The translations under genes were made by a program, and so were the position numbers. Below are positions 24,739-33,630 of a DNA stretch of 37,119 bases, in pieces. The notes beneath the pieces are model-generated. The model was not told the origin of the DNA. It saw nothing but the letters and a program-made list of their open reading frames with translations, and did not search any database. Location of the stretch: the NCBI GenBank assembly GCA_038230515.1, contig JBBRND010000037.1:1-37119 (forward strand). Reading direction: 5' to 3'. Within the stretch, counting starts at the first letter, position 1, and every line of letters begins with the position of its first letter. The stretch comes from JAPLDB01 sp038230515 (GTDB lineage Bacteria; Bacteroidota; Bacteroidia; AKYH767-A; 2013-40CM-41-45).

Positions 24739-27700
24739 CTACTTGATGTCGCGCTCACTTTCTTTTTCAATCATTGCGGGTTCGGTAGCTACTCCAGCAT
24801 CATCTTTCTTCTCCTTCACATTGAAACTAGTGGAAACTTTATTTCCGACAGCATTCGTAATCTCAACAGTATATTTTCCTGCAAGGAGATAATACTTTTT
24901 GTTTTCGCCTTGCTTTACAGTGATTGGTTTGGTTTGCTTTTTATCAACCAGCGATTTTTCAAATTGAATTACTGTTGATGAATCAATTTCAAGATTGTAA
25001 GAAACATAATTCAATCCTGTTTCACTTGTATCAGTAAGTGTTTTCAAAACAATTCCTTTTTCTGATTTGATGCTAATGGATGTCTGGCCTGCCGCCTTTG
25101 CATAAAACGAAATTGTTGCGGAAGCAGTTAATGGTTCTGAAGCAAACGGATCAAATTTCTTTCCCCAGTCTTTATTAAAGTTTGCATCTGCAATCGGAAA
25201 GACAAAAAGTGGTTTTGAAAGAAGTGAATCATTCAACTGCTCCACTTCACTGAGCTTTGCAATGTAGATGCTTCGTCCGTGTGTGCCGAGAACGATTTCT
25301 TTTTCACGTGGATGAACTACAAGATCATGAACTGCAACTCTTGGTAGATCACCCGTCATTGCCATGAAACTTTTTCCACGATCGAGTGACGCATACAAAC
25401 CATTGTCAGTTCCGACAAACAGAATGTTTTCGTTCACTACATCTTCTTTCACAACATTAATTGGCTCGAAAGGAAGGTCGTTGTCAATCTCTTTCCAGCT
25501 ATCTCCATAATCATCGCTCATAAAAAGATAGGGCTGGAAATTATCATTGCGATAGCCATTCAGCGAAGCATACAATCTGCCTTCAGAAAAGTTGGAAGAG
25601 GTAACACGACTCACATACAGTCCCCTGGGTAGTTTGTCTGAAATTTTCTTCCATGTGTAACCATCATCTTTAGAAACCCAGATTAAACCGTCATCAGTGC
25701 CAACATAAATTAAGCCGAATTTCAATGGCGACTCGCTCATTGTAACTATGGTGTTGAAAGCCACATCACCTTTCTTATCATTCAAAGTAAGATCACCGGA
25801 AAGTGTTTTCATGTCATCGCCCTTATTCATTGAGCGGTGAAAACGATTGGTGCCCATGTAAAATATATCCTGGTTATGTCGCGAAAGCCAAATCGGAGTC
25901 TGCCAATTGAAACGAAAGTTGGGTTCACCTAAATCATTCTTCGGATGAATATCTTTTGAATCTCCGGTCGTTTTATCAATGCGTGCATAGTATCCGAATT
26001 GATACCCGCTATACACCGTGTTGTTATCGCGCGTATCAACCTGCACCTGCATTCCATCACCTCCGTACAAAAACTTGTAGGCATTTTGTCCGCCCTGCAG
26101 CCACGATTTATCATTCGGATCAGAAGTTGAAGAACCGCTCCACACACCATTATCCTGCAATCCGCCATACACATTGTAAGGTTTTGCCATGTCTACATTC
26201 ACAGAGTAAAATTGTCCGACCGGGGGAGTGTTTGCTTTGAACCAGTTCTTCCCATCATCATACGTGATATGCAAACCGCCATCATCACAAGCAATGAAAT
26301 GTGAATCGCGTTTAGGATTAATCCACACCGCATGATTATCACCGTGAGTATTCTCTCCTGAAATAGATGAAAACGTTTTGCCTCCATCTTTACTCATCAA
26401 CAACGGCAATCCGCAGACGATAATTTTATTCTCATCCGTTGGAGAAATAACGATCCGGCCGAAATAATATCCGTAAGTGTAAGTAAGATTGAAAAGATCA
26501 GCCGTGTTTGTCTTCTTCCATGTTTTTCCGGCATCATTACTTCGATACACTTCGCTGCCAATGACCGGAGAATTGAAAAGAGAATTGTTTGCATCGTTTA
26601 AATAATCAGCTATTGAAGATGTTTTGATCGAGTCCTTCTTAATTAAATCTTTTACTACAGCCGCAGAATACTTTTCAGGAAAATCATTTCCACGCAAAAA
26701 TTTTTCCAGCTTCTTATCATCAAGTGCAAGAAAATTTTCTTTTGAAATATCTTTCAGATCACGCACTTCAAGAACAGAAGTATCTTTCTTCGGCTCCTCC
26801 GGTTTATGCTTCTGATTATCCATTATCGCATAAACTATGTTCGGATTTTTCGGATACACTGCAATTCCAATTCTCCCGTTTCCATCACCTTGCGGAAAGC
26901 CGCTGCCATCCTTTGTTATACAAGTCCATGTATCTCCGCCATCAATGTTTTTGTAAATTCCGGAAGTAGAACCGCTCTCCGCAAAATTCCACGCGCGCCT
27001 TTCACGATGCCACATAGCTGCATACATAATTTGCGGATTGGTGGGATCGAAAGCAAGATCAACAGCCCCTGTGTTTTCATCAATATATAAAACCTGTTTG
27101 TATGAACTTCCGCCATCTGTTGTTTTAAAAACTCCACGCTCTTTGTTTGGAGAATAAAGATGACCGAGTGCTGCAATGAAGACTGTATTAGGTTGCGTTG
27201 GATGAATCAGAACCTTTCCGATGTGTTGCGTCTCTGCAAGTCCTTTGTGCTGCCAAGTTTTTCCAGAGTCTGCGCTGAAATATAATCCTACTCCTGAATA
27301 AGAACTGCGGCTGCTGTTTGACTCACCGGTGCCGATCCAGATGTTATGTGTTTTCCAATCCACATCAATATCGCCAATGGTAATTACGCTCTCGTGATCA
27401 AAAAGAGGAGTGAACGACTGACCGTTGTTTGTGGTGTGCCACAACCCGCCTGATGCATAAGCCACGTAAAATTCAGTAGGATCATTTTCATTCACGCAAA
27501 CATCCACCGCGCGTCCACTCATGATAGTAGGCCCCACGTTACGGAACTTTACATTCGAAAGAAGAGATTTTTTTTCAAGATCAACATGCTTTATGATTCC
27601 CTGAAGGCGATCATGCTCATTTGTTGGTTTAACAAGAGGAATCTGTAGCGTATCTTTTGAATAAACTCCGTCAAGAACATTTTGAGCGAATGAAAGACCA

Positions 27701-27741
27701 GAAGCAGAAAGGATAATAATGAGTGCTAAAATTTTTTTCAT
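24739..27741 (-). CDS. Secreted Asp-box (BNR / VPS10-sortilin-like) propeller protein
   Basis: 1000 residues. Signal peptide MKKILALIIILSASGLSFAQ. The body is a large propeller region (about 60-860) with many Asp-box motifs (S.D.G.tW): TNNGQSF, SADSGKTW, TTDGGSSY, NIDGGDTW, SNDAGKTW, SKDGGKTF, TYDDGKNW, SKDDGYTW, SDDYGDSW, SLDRGKSF. It opens with FRNVGPTIMSGRAVDV, the hallmark start of the Bacteroidota/Acidobacteria sortilin-like family often annotated as glycosyl hydrolase. A C-terminal beta domain (about 880-975) ends in a charged tail. It has no T9SS sorting domain, unlike the other large exported proteins here, so it is probably periplasmic. I do not infer an enzymatic activity. First gene of a likely three-gene minus-strand operon. 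Confidence 0.9.
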   Translation of the reverse strand: MKKILALIIILSASGLSFAQNVLDGVYSKDTLQIPLVKPTNEHDRLQGIIKHVDLEKKSLLSNVKFRNVGPTIMSGRAVDVCVNENDPTEFYVAYASGGLWHTTNNGQSFTPLFDHESVITIGDIDVDWKTHNIWIGTGESNSSRSSYSGVGLYFSADSGKTWQHKGLAETQHIGKVLIHPTQPNTVFIAALGHLYSPNKERGVFKTTDGGSSYKQVLYIDENTGAVDLAFDPTNPQIMYAAMWHRERRAWNFAESGSTSGIYKNIDGGDTWTCITKDGSGFPQGDGNGRIGIAVYPKNPNIVYAIMDNQKHKPEEPKKDTSVLEVRDLKDISKENFLALDDKKLEKFLRGNDFPEKYSAAVVKDLIKKDSIKTSSIADYLNDANNSLFNSPVIGSEVYRSNDAGKTWKKTNTADLFNLTYTYGYYFGRIVISPTDENKIIVCGLPLLMSKDGGKTFSSISGENTHGDNHAVWINPKRDSHFIACDDGGLHITYDDGKNWFKANTPPVGQFYSVNVDMAKPYNVYGGLQDNGVWSGSSTSDPNDKSWLQGGQNAYKFLYGGDGMQVQVDTRDNNTVYSGYQFGYYARIDKTTGDSKDIHPKNDLGEPNFRFNWQTPIWLSRHNQDIFYMGTNRFHRSMNKGDDMKTLSGDLTLNDKKGDVAFNTIVTMSESPLKFGLIYVGTDDGLIWVSKDDGYTWKKISDKLPRGLYVSRVTSSNFSEGRLYASLNGYRNDNFQPYLFMSDDYGDSWKEIDNDLPFEPINVVKEDVVNENILFVGTDNGLYASLDRGKSFMAMTGDLPRVAVHDLVVHPREKEIVLGTHGRSIYIAKLSEVEQLNDSLLSKPLFVFPIADANFNKDWGKKFDPFASEPLTASATISFYAKAAGQTSISIKSEKGIVLKTLTDTSETGLNYVSYNLEIDSSTVIQFEKSLVDKKQTKPITVKQGENKKYYLLAGKYTVEITNAVGNKVSTSFNVKEKKDDAGVATEPAMIEKESERDIK

Positions 27742-27827
27742 ACACTTTATTTAGGGGGATGAAAGTAAGAGGAAAAAATCACCCTAAGAAAAGATTAACA
27801 GATATTTAAAACACAGGAAGAAAAAAC

Positions 27828-28217
27828 TTACTTCATATACCCCTGCTTCTTCCATGCAGACACGCCTTTTTTCAAAAGCGCATTCAGTTCCTTCTCATTT
27901 ATCTGCTCGGGCTTTTTAATATTAAAGCAGGTTTTGCCTTTCAGGGTTTTAATCATGGTTGGCATAAGTTCTTTAAATCCATCGTGCATATACATCGGAA
28001 AAAAATAAAAGCTCACCATGTCCTTGCGGGCAACGAATGAAGTGAAATACATTCCCGGAACAATTTTCTTTGAGTATCCATACGGCACAGGTTTGTTGCC
28101 CATCAATTCCATTCCGTCCTTTGATTCCTTGGAGATTACCATTGGCGGACTGCACTTGCGCAATGCCGCTTTAAGTTTGCTGATTATTTCTTCTTTGACA
28201 TCAAGGGTAAGTGGCAT
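27828..28217 (-). CDS. DUF1801 / YdhG-like protein
   Basis: 129 residues. The pattern KLKAALRKCSPPMVISKES, then KPVPYGYSKKIVPGMYF, a VSFYFFPMYMHDG core and a KTCFNIKK segment near the end resembles the DUF1801 (YdhG-like) fold of small cytoplasmic proteins. No signal peptide. Minus strand, separate from its neighbours by 86 and 83 bases. Family assignment by eye; biochemical role unknown even for the family. Confidence 0.65.
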   Translation of the reverse strand: MPLTLDVKEEIISKLKAALRKCSPPMVISKESKDGMELMGNKPVPYGYSKKIVPGMYFTSFVARKDMVSFYFFPMYMHDGFKELMPTMIKTLKGKTCFNIKKPEQINEKELNALLKKGVSAWKKQGYMK

Positions 28218-28300
28218 ATTGAAATGGGAGGTTAGGAATTGGGAAATTGAAAACAGGAATGTAAAATTAGAAAATGAAATCTATATAAAAAAAGTACTCC

Positions 28301-30583
28301 TCAATGAGCAATCAGAATTTTCTTCTTCACATCACCGCATCTGAAAGTATAAAAGCCGGAAGCCCACTTCGCAGTATTTATTTCTTGAATGAGAGAAAAA
28401 TTATCTGAGTAAATAATTTCACCAACTAAATTCAAAATTTCAAACTTCTTTTCCCGCGAGTTAACAGACGAAATAGTCAAACTGTTTGTTGATGGATTCG
28501 GATAGATCGAAAAGCTTCCTGCATCCGCGATTTCATTAATATCATCCGTGCAATGATTTGCTTCTTTAAATGAAGGCGAATTAAGAATTACAAAAGGTCC
28601 CGTTCCATTAGGACATCTGCCCATGGAGTGATCTGCCGTTTGAGTACCGAAAGAAATACTGTCAAGGATATTTCCTGCTGCATTGCTGAGCATCAATTCT
28701 TCTCCGCTTGAAGATAATTTAAAATTGCAATGGAGATCTCCTGAAGTCGTATTGCCCTGATCCGCCCAAATCATAAAGTAACCCTGCGGTTGAATCAATG
28801 AGTTTTCAGGGAATGGAAATTTGGTGGGATTTGTAAAATCATCTGAAAGATATAATCCGAAAAGATTGAGAGGATTGGGAGAAGCATTAAACAACTCAAT
28901 CCAGTCCTCGTGTGTTCCTGTTTCATCTACGGTATCATTCTGATTCAAAGCAAGAAACTCATTGATCACGACTTCGCCAGATTGTGCAGTCAGAATATTT
29001 GCATTCAAACTATAAAATTCATGTTCAGCTCTGGCTGGAGAAAAAATTCCTGCATCATTATTTTCAGCATAGACATAATACTGTGCCTGTCCGGAAAGCA
29101 TACTGATTGAAACTCCGTAAACATTATCTCCGGCTGCACCATCGTTGTGTGCACCGTCATCGTACATCAATATTCTTGAAAATTTTTCTGCTTTATCAAA
29201 GCGATAGCCGAGATAAACTGAATTGGAATTTGTGTTTGTAACCTCTGTGGTAATTGTAACGGTTCCGAGATAAGCAGGAGACGTATCACTGGCTGCAACA
29301 TTTGAAATGACCGGAGGTGAATACGAAAACTCTGTGGTTGATTGCAAATACGCAACTCTCGCACTCATTAGGTTGCTGATGCCGGGAACAACATTGCTGC
29401 CAACGGTAACATCTCCGGTAAGACCGTTTTGAAACTGAGAATAGCTGAAAAAATTATTTGAATCCATTTGAACTGATAAATCAATAATTGACTGCATTTG
29501 TGTTGCAACAGTTTCGTAATTATTGTTCGCAAACATTTCATCAACAATGGTGCGCATGTGAGCAATGTACATTCGTTTGTACATGGCATTGTTCATCACA
29601 TCAACGATAAGAGGCCAGTCGGTATCTGCGCTATGCAAAGTGGACGGCATTTGCTCCATTCCGGAAACATTTAGTGTTCCCATTCCAACTCCCTGACTGC
29701 CTGCATACGCAAAACCACCGAAGGACATATTCAAATCCCACACAACAGAATTGTAGTGATTCGTATTGTCTTTATACACGTAATGATTTTGAGCAAATGC
29801 TCCGCTGTAACTATCGAGATTTACAAGAACATTATTGAATGCAAGCATCCAGATCACCCGATCAACGTCCATCACATTACTGAATGATGACGGATTGTTT
29901 GTAACCGAATCGCACAACGAAACAAGGTCATTCCAACCGATGTCTGATTGTAGATCATAACGGATTTGATACGAACTGCTATCCGCATTGATGTATTTTA
30001 AATTACTTCGGAATGCAGTTGAAGTAATTAACGGATTGCATTTTACAAATGCGTTTTGTGAAGAATAAAAATGATCGGAACAGAATTTTTTATTGATACA
30101 TTCATCATTAGAATAGAGCCCCATGTAGGCCCCGTTGACGTAAAGTTGTGCGAAGTTTGATTTCGAACAGTCCATATAATTTTCGAGAATCGAATACGAA
30201 AGAGCTTCACGAATCATCGATGGATCCGCATATTCGTTGCCAAGTTTTATGTCGCTGTAGCCCTCATACGACTGATCTCTGAACTGATCAAGCGAAATGT
30301 GCAACGGGTCTTTGATGTATGTAGAATCGTATGAACTGTTGCCCTTATATTTTACTCCTACACTATCGAACTCTTCTCCGTTTATTACTACCCAGTCAGC
30401 AAGGAGGTAACCATCAGCTCCGATTTTTGCTGTGTCCATCTGGTAATCCCAGTTCGGTTGACTGAATCTCACTTCAATTGTTTGAACAGTATTAAGATCA
30501 TAAAAAGTTTGTGCAAGAAGCGTGTTCATACACGAGAGGAAAACAACGACAAGAATTTTCAGAGAAATGCTTTTAGAGTTCAT
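28301..30583 (-). CDS. T9SS-secreted CotH-family protein with lamin-tail domain
   Basis: 760 residues from ATG 30583. Signal peptide MNSKSISLKILVVVFLSCMNTLLAQ. A CotH-type kinase-like domain (about 30-410) has VGVKYKGNSSY, NFAQLYVNGAYMGLYSN and the diagnostic VVWDLNMSFGGF (about 285). A linker beta domain (410-530) precedes a lamin-tail domain (about 535-675; VVINEFLALN, DWIELFNAS, GYFMIWAD). The type A sorting domain starts SIYPNPSTNSLTI (about 690) and ends KKKILIAH. CotH proteins are atypical surface protein kinases in spore formers; in Bacteroidota their substrate is unknown. The frame extends to TTG 30613, but that codon directly abuts GGAGG and lacks a signal-peptide start, so I prefer ATG 30583. 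Follows the E-set gene across a terminator-like hairpin. Confidence 0.88.
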   Translation of the reverse strand: MNSKSISLKILVVVFLSCMNTLLAQTFYDLNTVQTIEVRFSQPNWDYQMDTAKIGADGYLLADWVVINGEEFDSVGVKYKGNSSYDSTYIKDPLHISLDQFRDQSYEGYSDIKLGNEYADPSMIREALSYSILENYMDCSKSNFAQLYVNGAYMGLYSNDECINKKFCSDHFYSSQNAFVKCNPLITSTAFRSNLKYINADSSSYQIRYDLQSDIGWNDLVSLCDSVTNNPSSFSNVMDVDRVIWMLAFNNVLVNLDSYSGAFAQNHYVYKDNTNHYNSVVWDLNMSFGGFAYAGSQGVGMGTLNVSGMEQMPSTLHSADTDWPLIVDVMNNAMYKRMYIAHMRTIVDEMFANNNYETVATQMQSIIDLSVQMDSNNFFSYSQFQNGLTGDVTVGSNVVPGISNLMSARVAYLQSTTEFSYSPPVISNVAASDTSPAYLGTVTITTEVTNTNSNSVYLGYRFDKAEKFSRILMYDDGAHNDGAAGDNVYGVSISMLSGQAQYYVYAENNDAGIFSPARAEHEFYSLNANILTAQSGEVVINEFLALNQNDTVDETGTHEDWIELFNASPNPLNLFGLYLSDDFTNPTKFPFPENSLIQPQGYFMIWADQGNTTSGDLHCNFKLSSSGEELMLSNAAGNILDSISFGTQTADHSMGRCPNGTGPFVILNSPSFKEANHCTDDINEIADAGSFSIYPNPSTNSLTISSVNSREKKFEILNLVGEIIYSDNFSLIQEINTAKWASGFYTFRCGDVKKKILIAH

Positions 30584-30621
30584 TGCTGTAAAAATTTTAT
30601 TATTTTTTGACAACCTCCTTT

Positions 30622-30656
30622 AAGAAAACAACCCCGATCGCAAGACCTGGGTTGTT
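30622..30656 (-). terminator. Hairpin between the E-set and CotH genes
   Basis: On the minus strand AACAACCC (30656-30649) pairs with GGGTTGTT (30634-30627), followed by TTTTCTTA. An 8-bp stem with a 14-base loop and a short T-run looks like a weak or partial terminator, which would lower CotH expression relative to the two upstream genes, or separate it altogether. Confidence 0.55.
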
Positions 30657-30675
30657 GAAAAACTGTTCTCCAATC

Positions 30676-31680
30676 TTATTCAATGATTAATCTCGTATTC
30701 GCTCTACCACCTTCGCGATTAATAATTGATACAATATAAACCCCATCAAGCAGATTTCCTCTTTCAATTTTCAAAGCGTCACTGATGTAGTCAGAATAAG
30801 TACGAATGATTCTTCCGGTAATATCTGAAACAGAAACGGTATGACTGATGTTGTTATCATTGAATTCAATCATTACAAAACTGCTGGCAGGATTCGGATA
30901 CAACTGAATGTTTTTTGTTAACTCATTTTCCGAGATACCAACAAGGCAACTTCCAAAATTTACCGGATCAAGCATGGTGTCTTGAGTCAAGTTCATCGTC
31001 CGATTTCCATTTGTGGCACAAGATCCGAAAAGAGCTTCGTAATCACCCACAGTATTTCCGTTCACATATTTGAACTCATAATTTCCTAAAGGAAGATATG
31101 CCTCGTATTCATAAATGCCACTGGTATCAATCACCGGACCCATTCTGAGTGTGACAGGATTCCATCCTTGAAACGTTCCTGCCACATGAACACCGTCAGG
31201 ACTCACGCTCTGATGAACCATGTTTACTCTGAAACGCAAAAGAGTTAATCCAGTAGGTGCATTTGCCGAGAAAGGCATAACACCAACAAACGTTGTGTCG
31301 TTCGCAAGGGAGTCCACATAGAGCCAACGGTTATCATCAAAGTTTCCATTCACACGCGACTGGTTTGGAACAAACTCAACCTGGTATGCCTGATCTCCAT
31401 TAATAAACCTGTACTCATAAACGAGGAAAGCAGGAATATCCAAAACAATACTATAAACATTTGTGTCAGAAGTTTCCTTTGATAACATTATTGATCCCGG
31501 ATCCCAGTCAAACGGGTAACCTGCAGCGCCTTGAAAATTTCCGTACACATGAATTCCAGTTGCATGCACAGAATCACCCTGTGAATAGACAGGCGACATG
31601 TCCACTGCAAATTTCACCTTCTTTGCGAAGAGTGTTTGAGAGGATGCAAAAAAGATAATCAGGAACAGAAACTTTTTCAT
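30676..31680 (-). CDS. T9SS-secreted protein with two E-set/CBM-like domains
   Basis: 334 residues. Signal peptide MKKFLFLIIFFASSQTLFA. Two copies of a beta-sandwich follow: about 20-125 (VKFAVDMSPVYS, IHVYGNFQGAAGYPFDWDPG, YEYRFING) and 150-245 (LRFRVNMVHQSVS, VHVAGTFQGWNP, YEFKYVNG). They have the FQGW/NP and Y.FKYVNG strands of early-set, CBM20/CBM48-like starch-binding or amylase N-terminal domains. The type A sorting domain starts LYPNPASSFVMIEF (about 262) and ends RANTRLIIE. Glycan binding is plausible but inferred. It follows the arylsulfotransferase-like gene by only 18 bases, so the two are surely one operon. Confidence 0.85.
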   Translation of the reverse strand: MKKFLFLIIFFASSQTLFAKKVKFAVDMSPVYSQGDSVHATGIHVYGNFQGAAGYPFDWDPGSIMLSKETSDTNVYSIVLDIPAFLVYEYRFINGDQAYQVEFVPNQSRVNGNFDDNRWLYVDSLANDTTFVGVMPFSANAPTGLTLLRFRVNMVHQSVSPDGVHVAGTFQGWNPVTLRMGPVIDTSGIYEYEAYLPLGNYEFKYVNGNTVGDYEALFGSCATNGNRTMNLTQDTMLDPVNFGSCLVGISENELTKNIQLYPNPASSFVMIEFNDNNISHTVSVSDITGRIIRTYSDYISDALKIERGNLLDGVYIVSIINREGGRANTRLIIE

Positions 31681-31698
31681 GAGATAATTGGCTTCGAG

Positions 31699-33384
31699 TT
31701 ATTTAATCAATGTCATTTTTTGTGAGAGAGCTTTTCCATCATCTGTGCGAATAACGAAATTGAAAATCCCATTTTCGTATACTGACAAATCTACTGTCTT
31801 CTGATTTCTTGCTCGCAAAATAATTTTCCCAATCGCATCCGAAATAATTATTTCAAAATCAGAAGAAGAGAATTGTCCGCCAATCTTCACAACTCCCTCA
31901 GTCGGATTCGGATAGAGCTGTAATAAATTTTCAGAAGAAATATTCTTTACAGTCAAACTTAAATATTCGTAAGGAAAAGAAATTGCAGATGCACATCCAC
32001 CTGCATCAATTGCCTGCACCGAGTAGTTTCCGTTTTCCAAAGGCACATACGTTTGCGAAGTTGCTCCAGTAATTACCACTCCGTTGAAATACCAAATATA
32101 CATTGCGGCAACAGTTGACGAACTCAATGTATCATTATTCACCGAGATGACTGGGGTAGTTGGTTGCGTACCTGCTACATAACATGCAGTGTACCGAAAT
32201 GCCTGAGGTATTGTGCCGGTAACTGATTTAGACCAGAGAATATTCTGGTTTGAATCAATCTCATAAATATATCCTGACTGAGCCACGCACACAAGCATGT
32301 TTCCGTTCGGAAGTTGTTGAGAATTTCCAAGATCATTGTTGTGACCATTGCAGACATGGCGGAAATCATAAGTAGAAGGAGCATACGCAGTGCCAGCAGT
32401 GTAAAGATAATTGAAGCCGTTGTATGGAGGATTAATCATGTCAACACATGACTGAGTAGTTGAAATTCCGTTGTTGTTATATCCAACCAAATAATTTGCA
32501 CGCGGACAATCCATCGGCACCCAATGCGCATCATGTACTACATGAAAATCCGTTGTGCCGGTTGCCTGATAAGAAGCAGGGTTTCCCCAACGATAGAGGA
32601 AATCTCCTCCATGACTTGAATGACCACCTGTATGTCCTGCTGCCTCTGCACTTGTGGTGCTATGATCAATTACGTAAAGTTCATTCATGTTATGAGAACT
32701 GATAACGATCTGATCCAACTGCGGATTGTAATCAATACCGTTTGTGTGCATCCAGTCCTTTGATGTTTGATAATTGATGTTGAGCAATTCAGGATGATCA
32801 ATAATTGCAGAATGATAATTGTCTTTTGTTGAATTAACATTCTGTGTGAGATGATCCCAAACATGCCATTCCCATACGATGTTACCTGTGGTTGCGCCCG
32901 TTGGCTGCACTTCTATTATTTTATCAGGCCACATAAGAATGGAAGAAGAACTTCCTGCCTGCGTTACTTCTGCTGCTGTTTTTGTTTCATACGAAATGAT
33001 CAGCACATTCCCATTTGTCATCGGGCAAATATCATGATGCATGCAAACCGAAGAAGTGGAATAAACAAAATCCCACAACACATTATTATTCCAGTCAACT
33101 TTCTGCATTTCTCCTGTTATTCCTCCTCCCATAAACGAATTGCCCATGTGCGAAACGGTTCTTACAATAGTTCCTCCAGGCATCAGGTAAGACGAATAAC
33201 CTGTATGCGCGGTTGAACTGAATGTCCATGTATGATAAGTGGCCCCGTTTGTATCTACAAGGTACGCATTGCTGCTTCCCATCGTGCTGTAGAGCGTGTA
33301 ATCACCCCATTGTTGCGCATTTGCCGAGGAGAAGAAGATAAAACAGAAAGCTATTAGGGAGAGGATTGACAAACCTTTTTTCAT
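31699..33384 (-). CDS. T9SS-secreted arylsulfotransferase-like protein
   Basis: 561 residues. Signal peptide MKKGLSILSLIAFCFIFFSSANAQ. The main domain (about 28-400) looks like an arylsulfotransferase (ASST) propeller: NAYLVDTNGATYHTW at the start, HHDICPMTNGNVLIIS, WEWHVWDHL, DWMHTNGIDYNPQLDQIVIS, FHVVHDAHWVP and GNSQQLPNGNMLV. Several conserved His residues could include the catalytic one, but I cannot say which. A short Ig-like domain (405-480) is followed by the type A sorting domain, starting LYPNPTEGVVKIGG (about 487). ASST enzymes move sulfate between phenolic esters; whether this surface protein is active is unknown. First gene of the minus-strand ASST, E-set, CotH set, divergent from rmuC across 246 bp. 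Confidence 0.85.
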   Translation of the reverse strand: MKKGLSILSLIAFCFIFFSSANAQQWGDYTLYSTMGSSNAYLVDTNGATYHTWTFSSTAHTGYSSYLMPGGTIVRTVSHMGNSFMGGGITGEMQKVDWNNNVLWDFVYSTSSVCMHHDICPMTNGNVLIISYETKTAAEVTQAGSSSSILMWPDKIIEVQPTGATTGNIVWEWHVWDHLTQNVNSTKDNYHSAIIDHPELLNINYQTSKDWMHTNGIDYNPQLDQIVISSHNMNELYVIDHSTTSAEAAGHTGGHSSHGGDFLYRWGNPASYQATGTTDFHVVHDAHWVPMDCPRANYLVGYNNNGISTTQSCVDMINPPYNGFNYLYTAGTAYAPSTYDFRHVCNGHNNDLGNSQQLPNGNMLVCVAQSGYIYEIDSNQNILWSKSVTGTIPQAFRYTACYVAGTQPTTPVISVNNDTLSSSTVAAMYIWYFNGVVITGATSQTYVPLENGNYSVQAIDAGGCASAISFPYEYLSLTVKNISSENLLQLYPNPTEGVVKIGGQFSSSDFEIIISDAIGKIILRARNQKTVDLSVYENGIFNFVIRTDDGKALSQKMTLIK

Positions 33385-33630
33385 AAATCTAGCTGAGTGC
33401 TTTAAAATTAGTTTTTAGCTGGTTTTGGACTTTAGGTAAGAGCGAACCCGGAAGATAAAGTTTAATGCAATGCTACAAAAATGTTATGAAATAGTAAACT
33501 TTCCGTTGAACCTAAATAGAATAGATGCAAAAGAAAGATCGCAGTTGGGTTAGACAGGAAGTTAATCAGCATTCTTCAGATCAAAATAAAACTTCAAACG
33601 TTTCGTTACTTTTACCAAAACATTTTAGCA

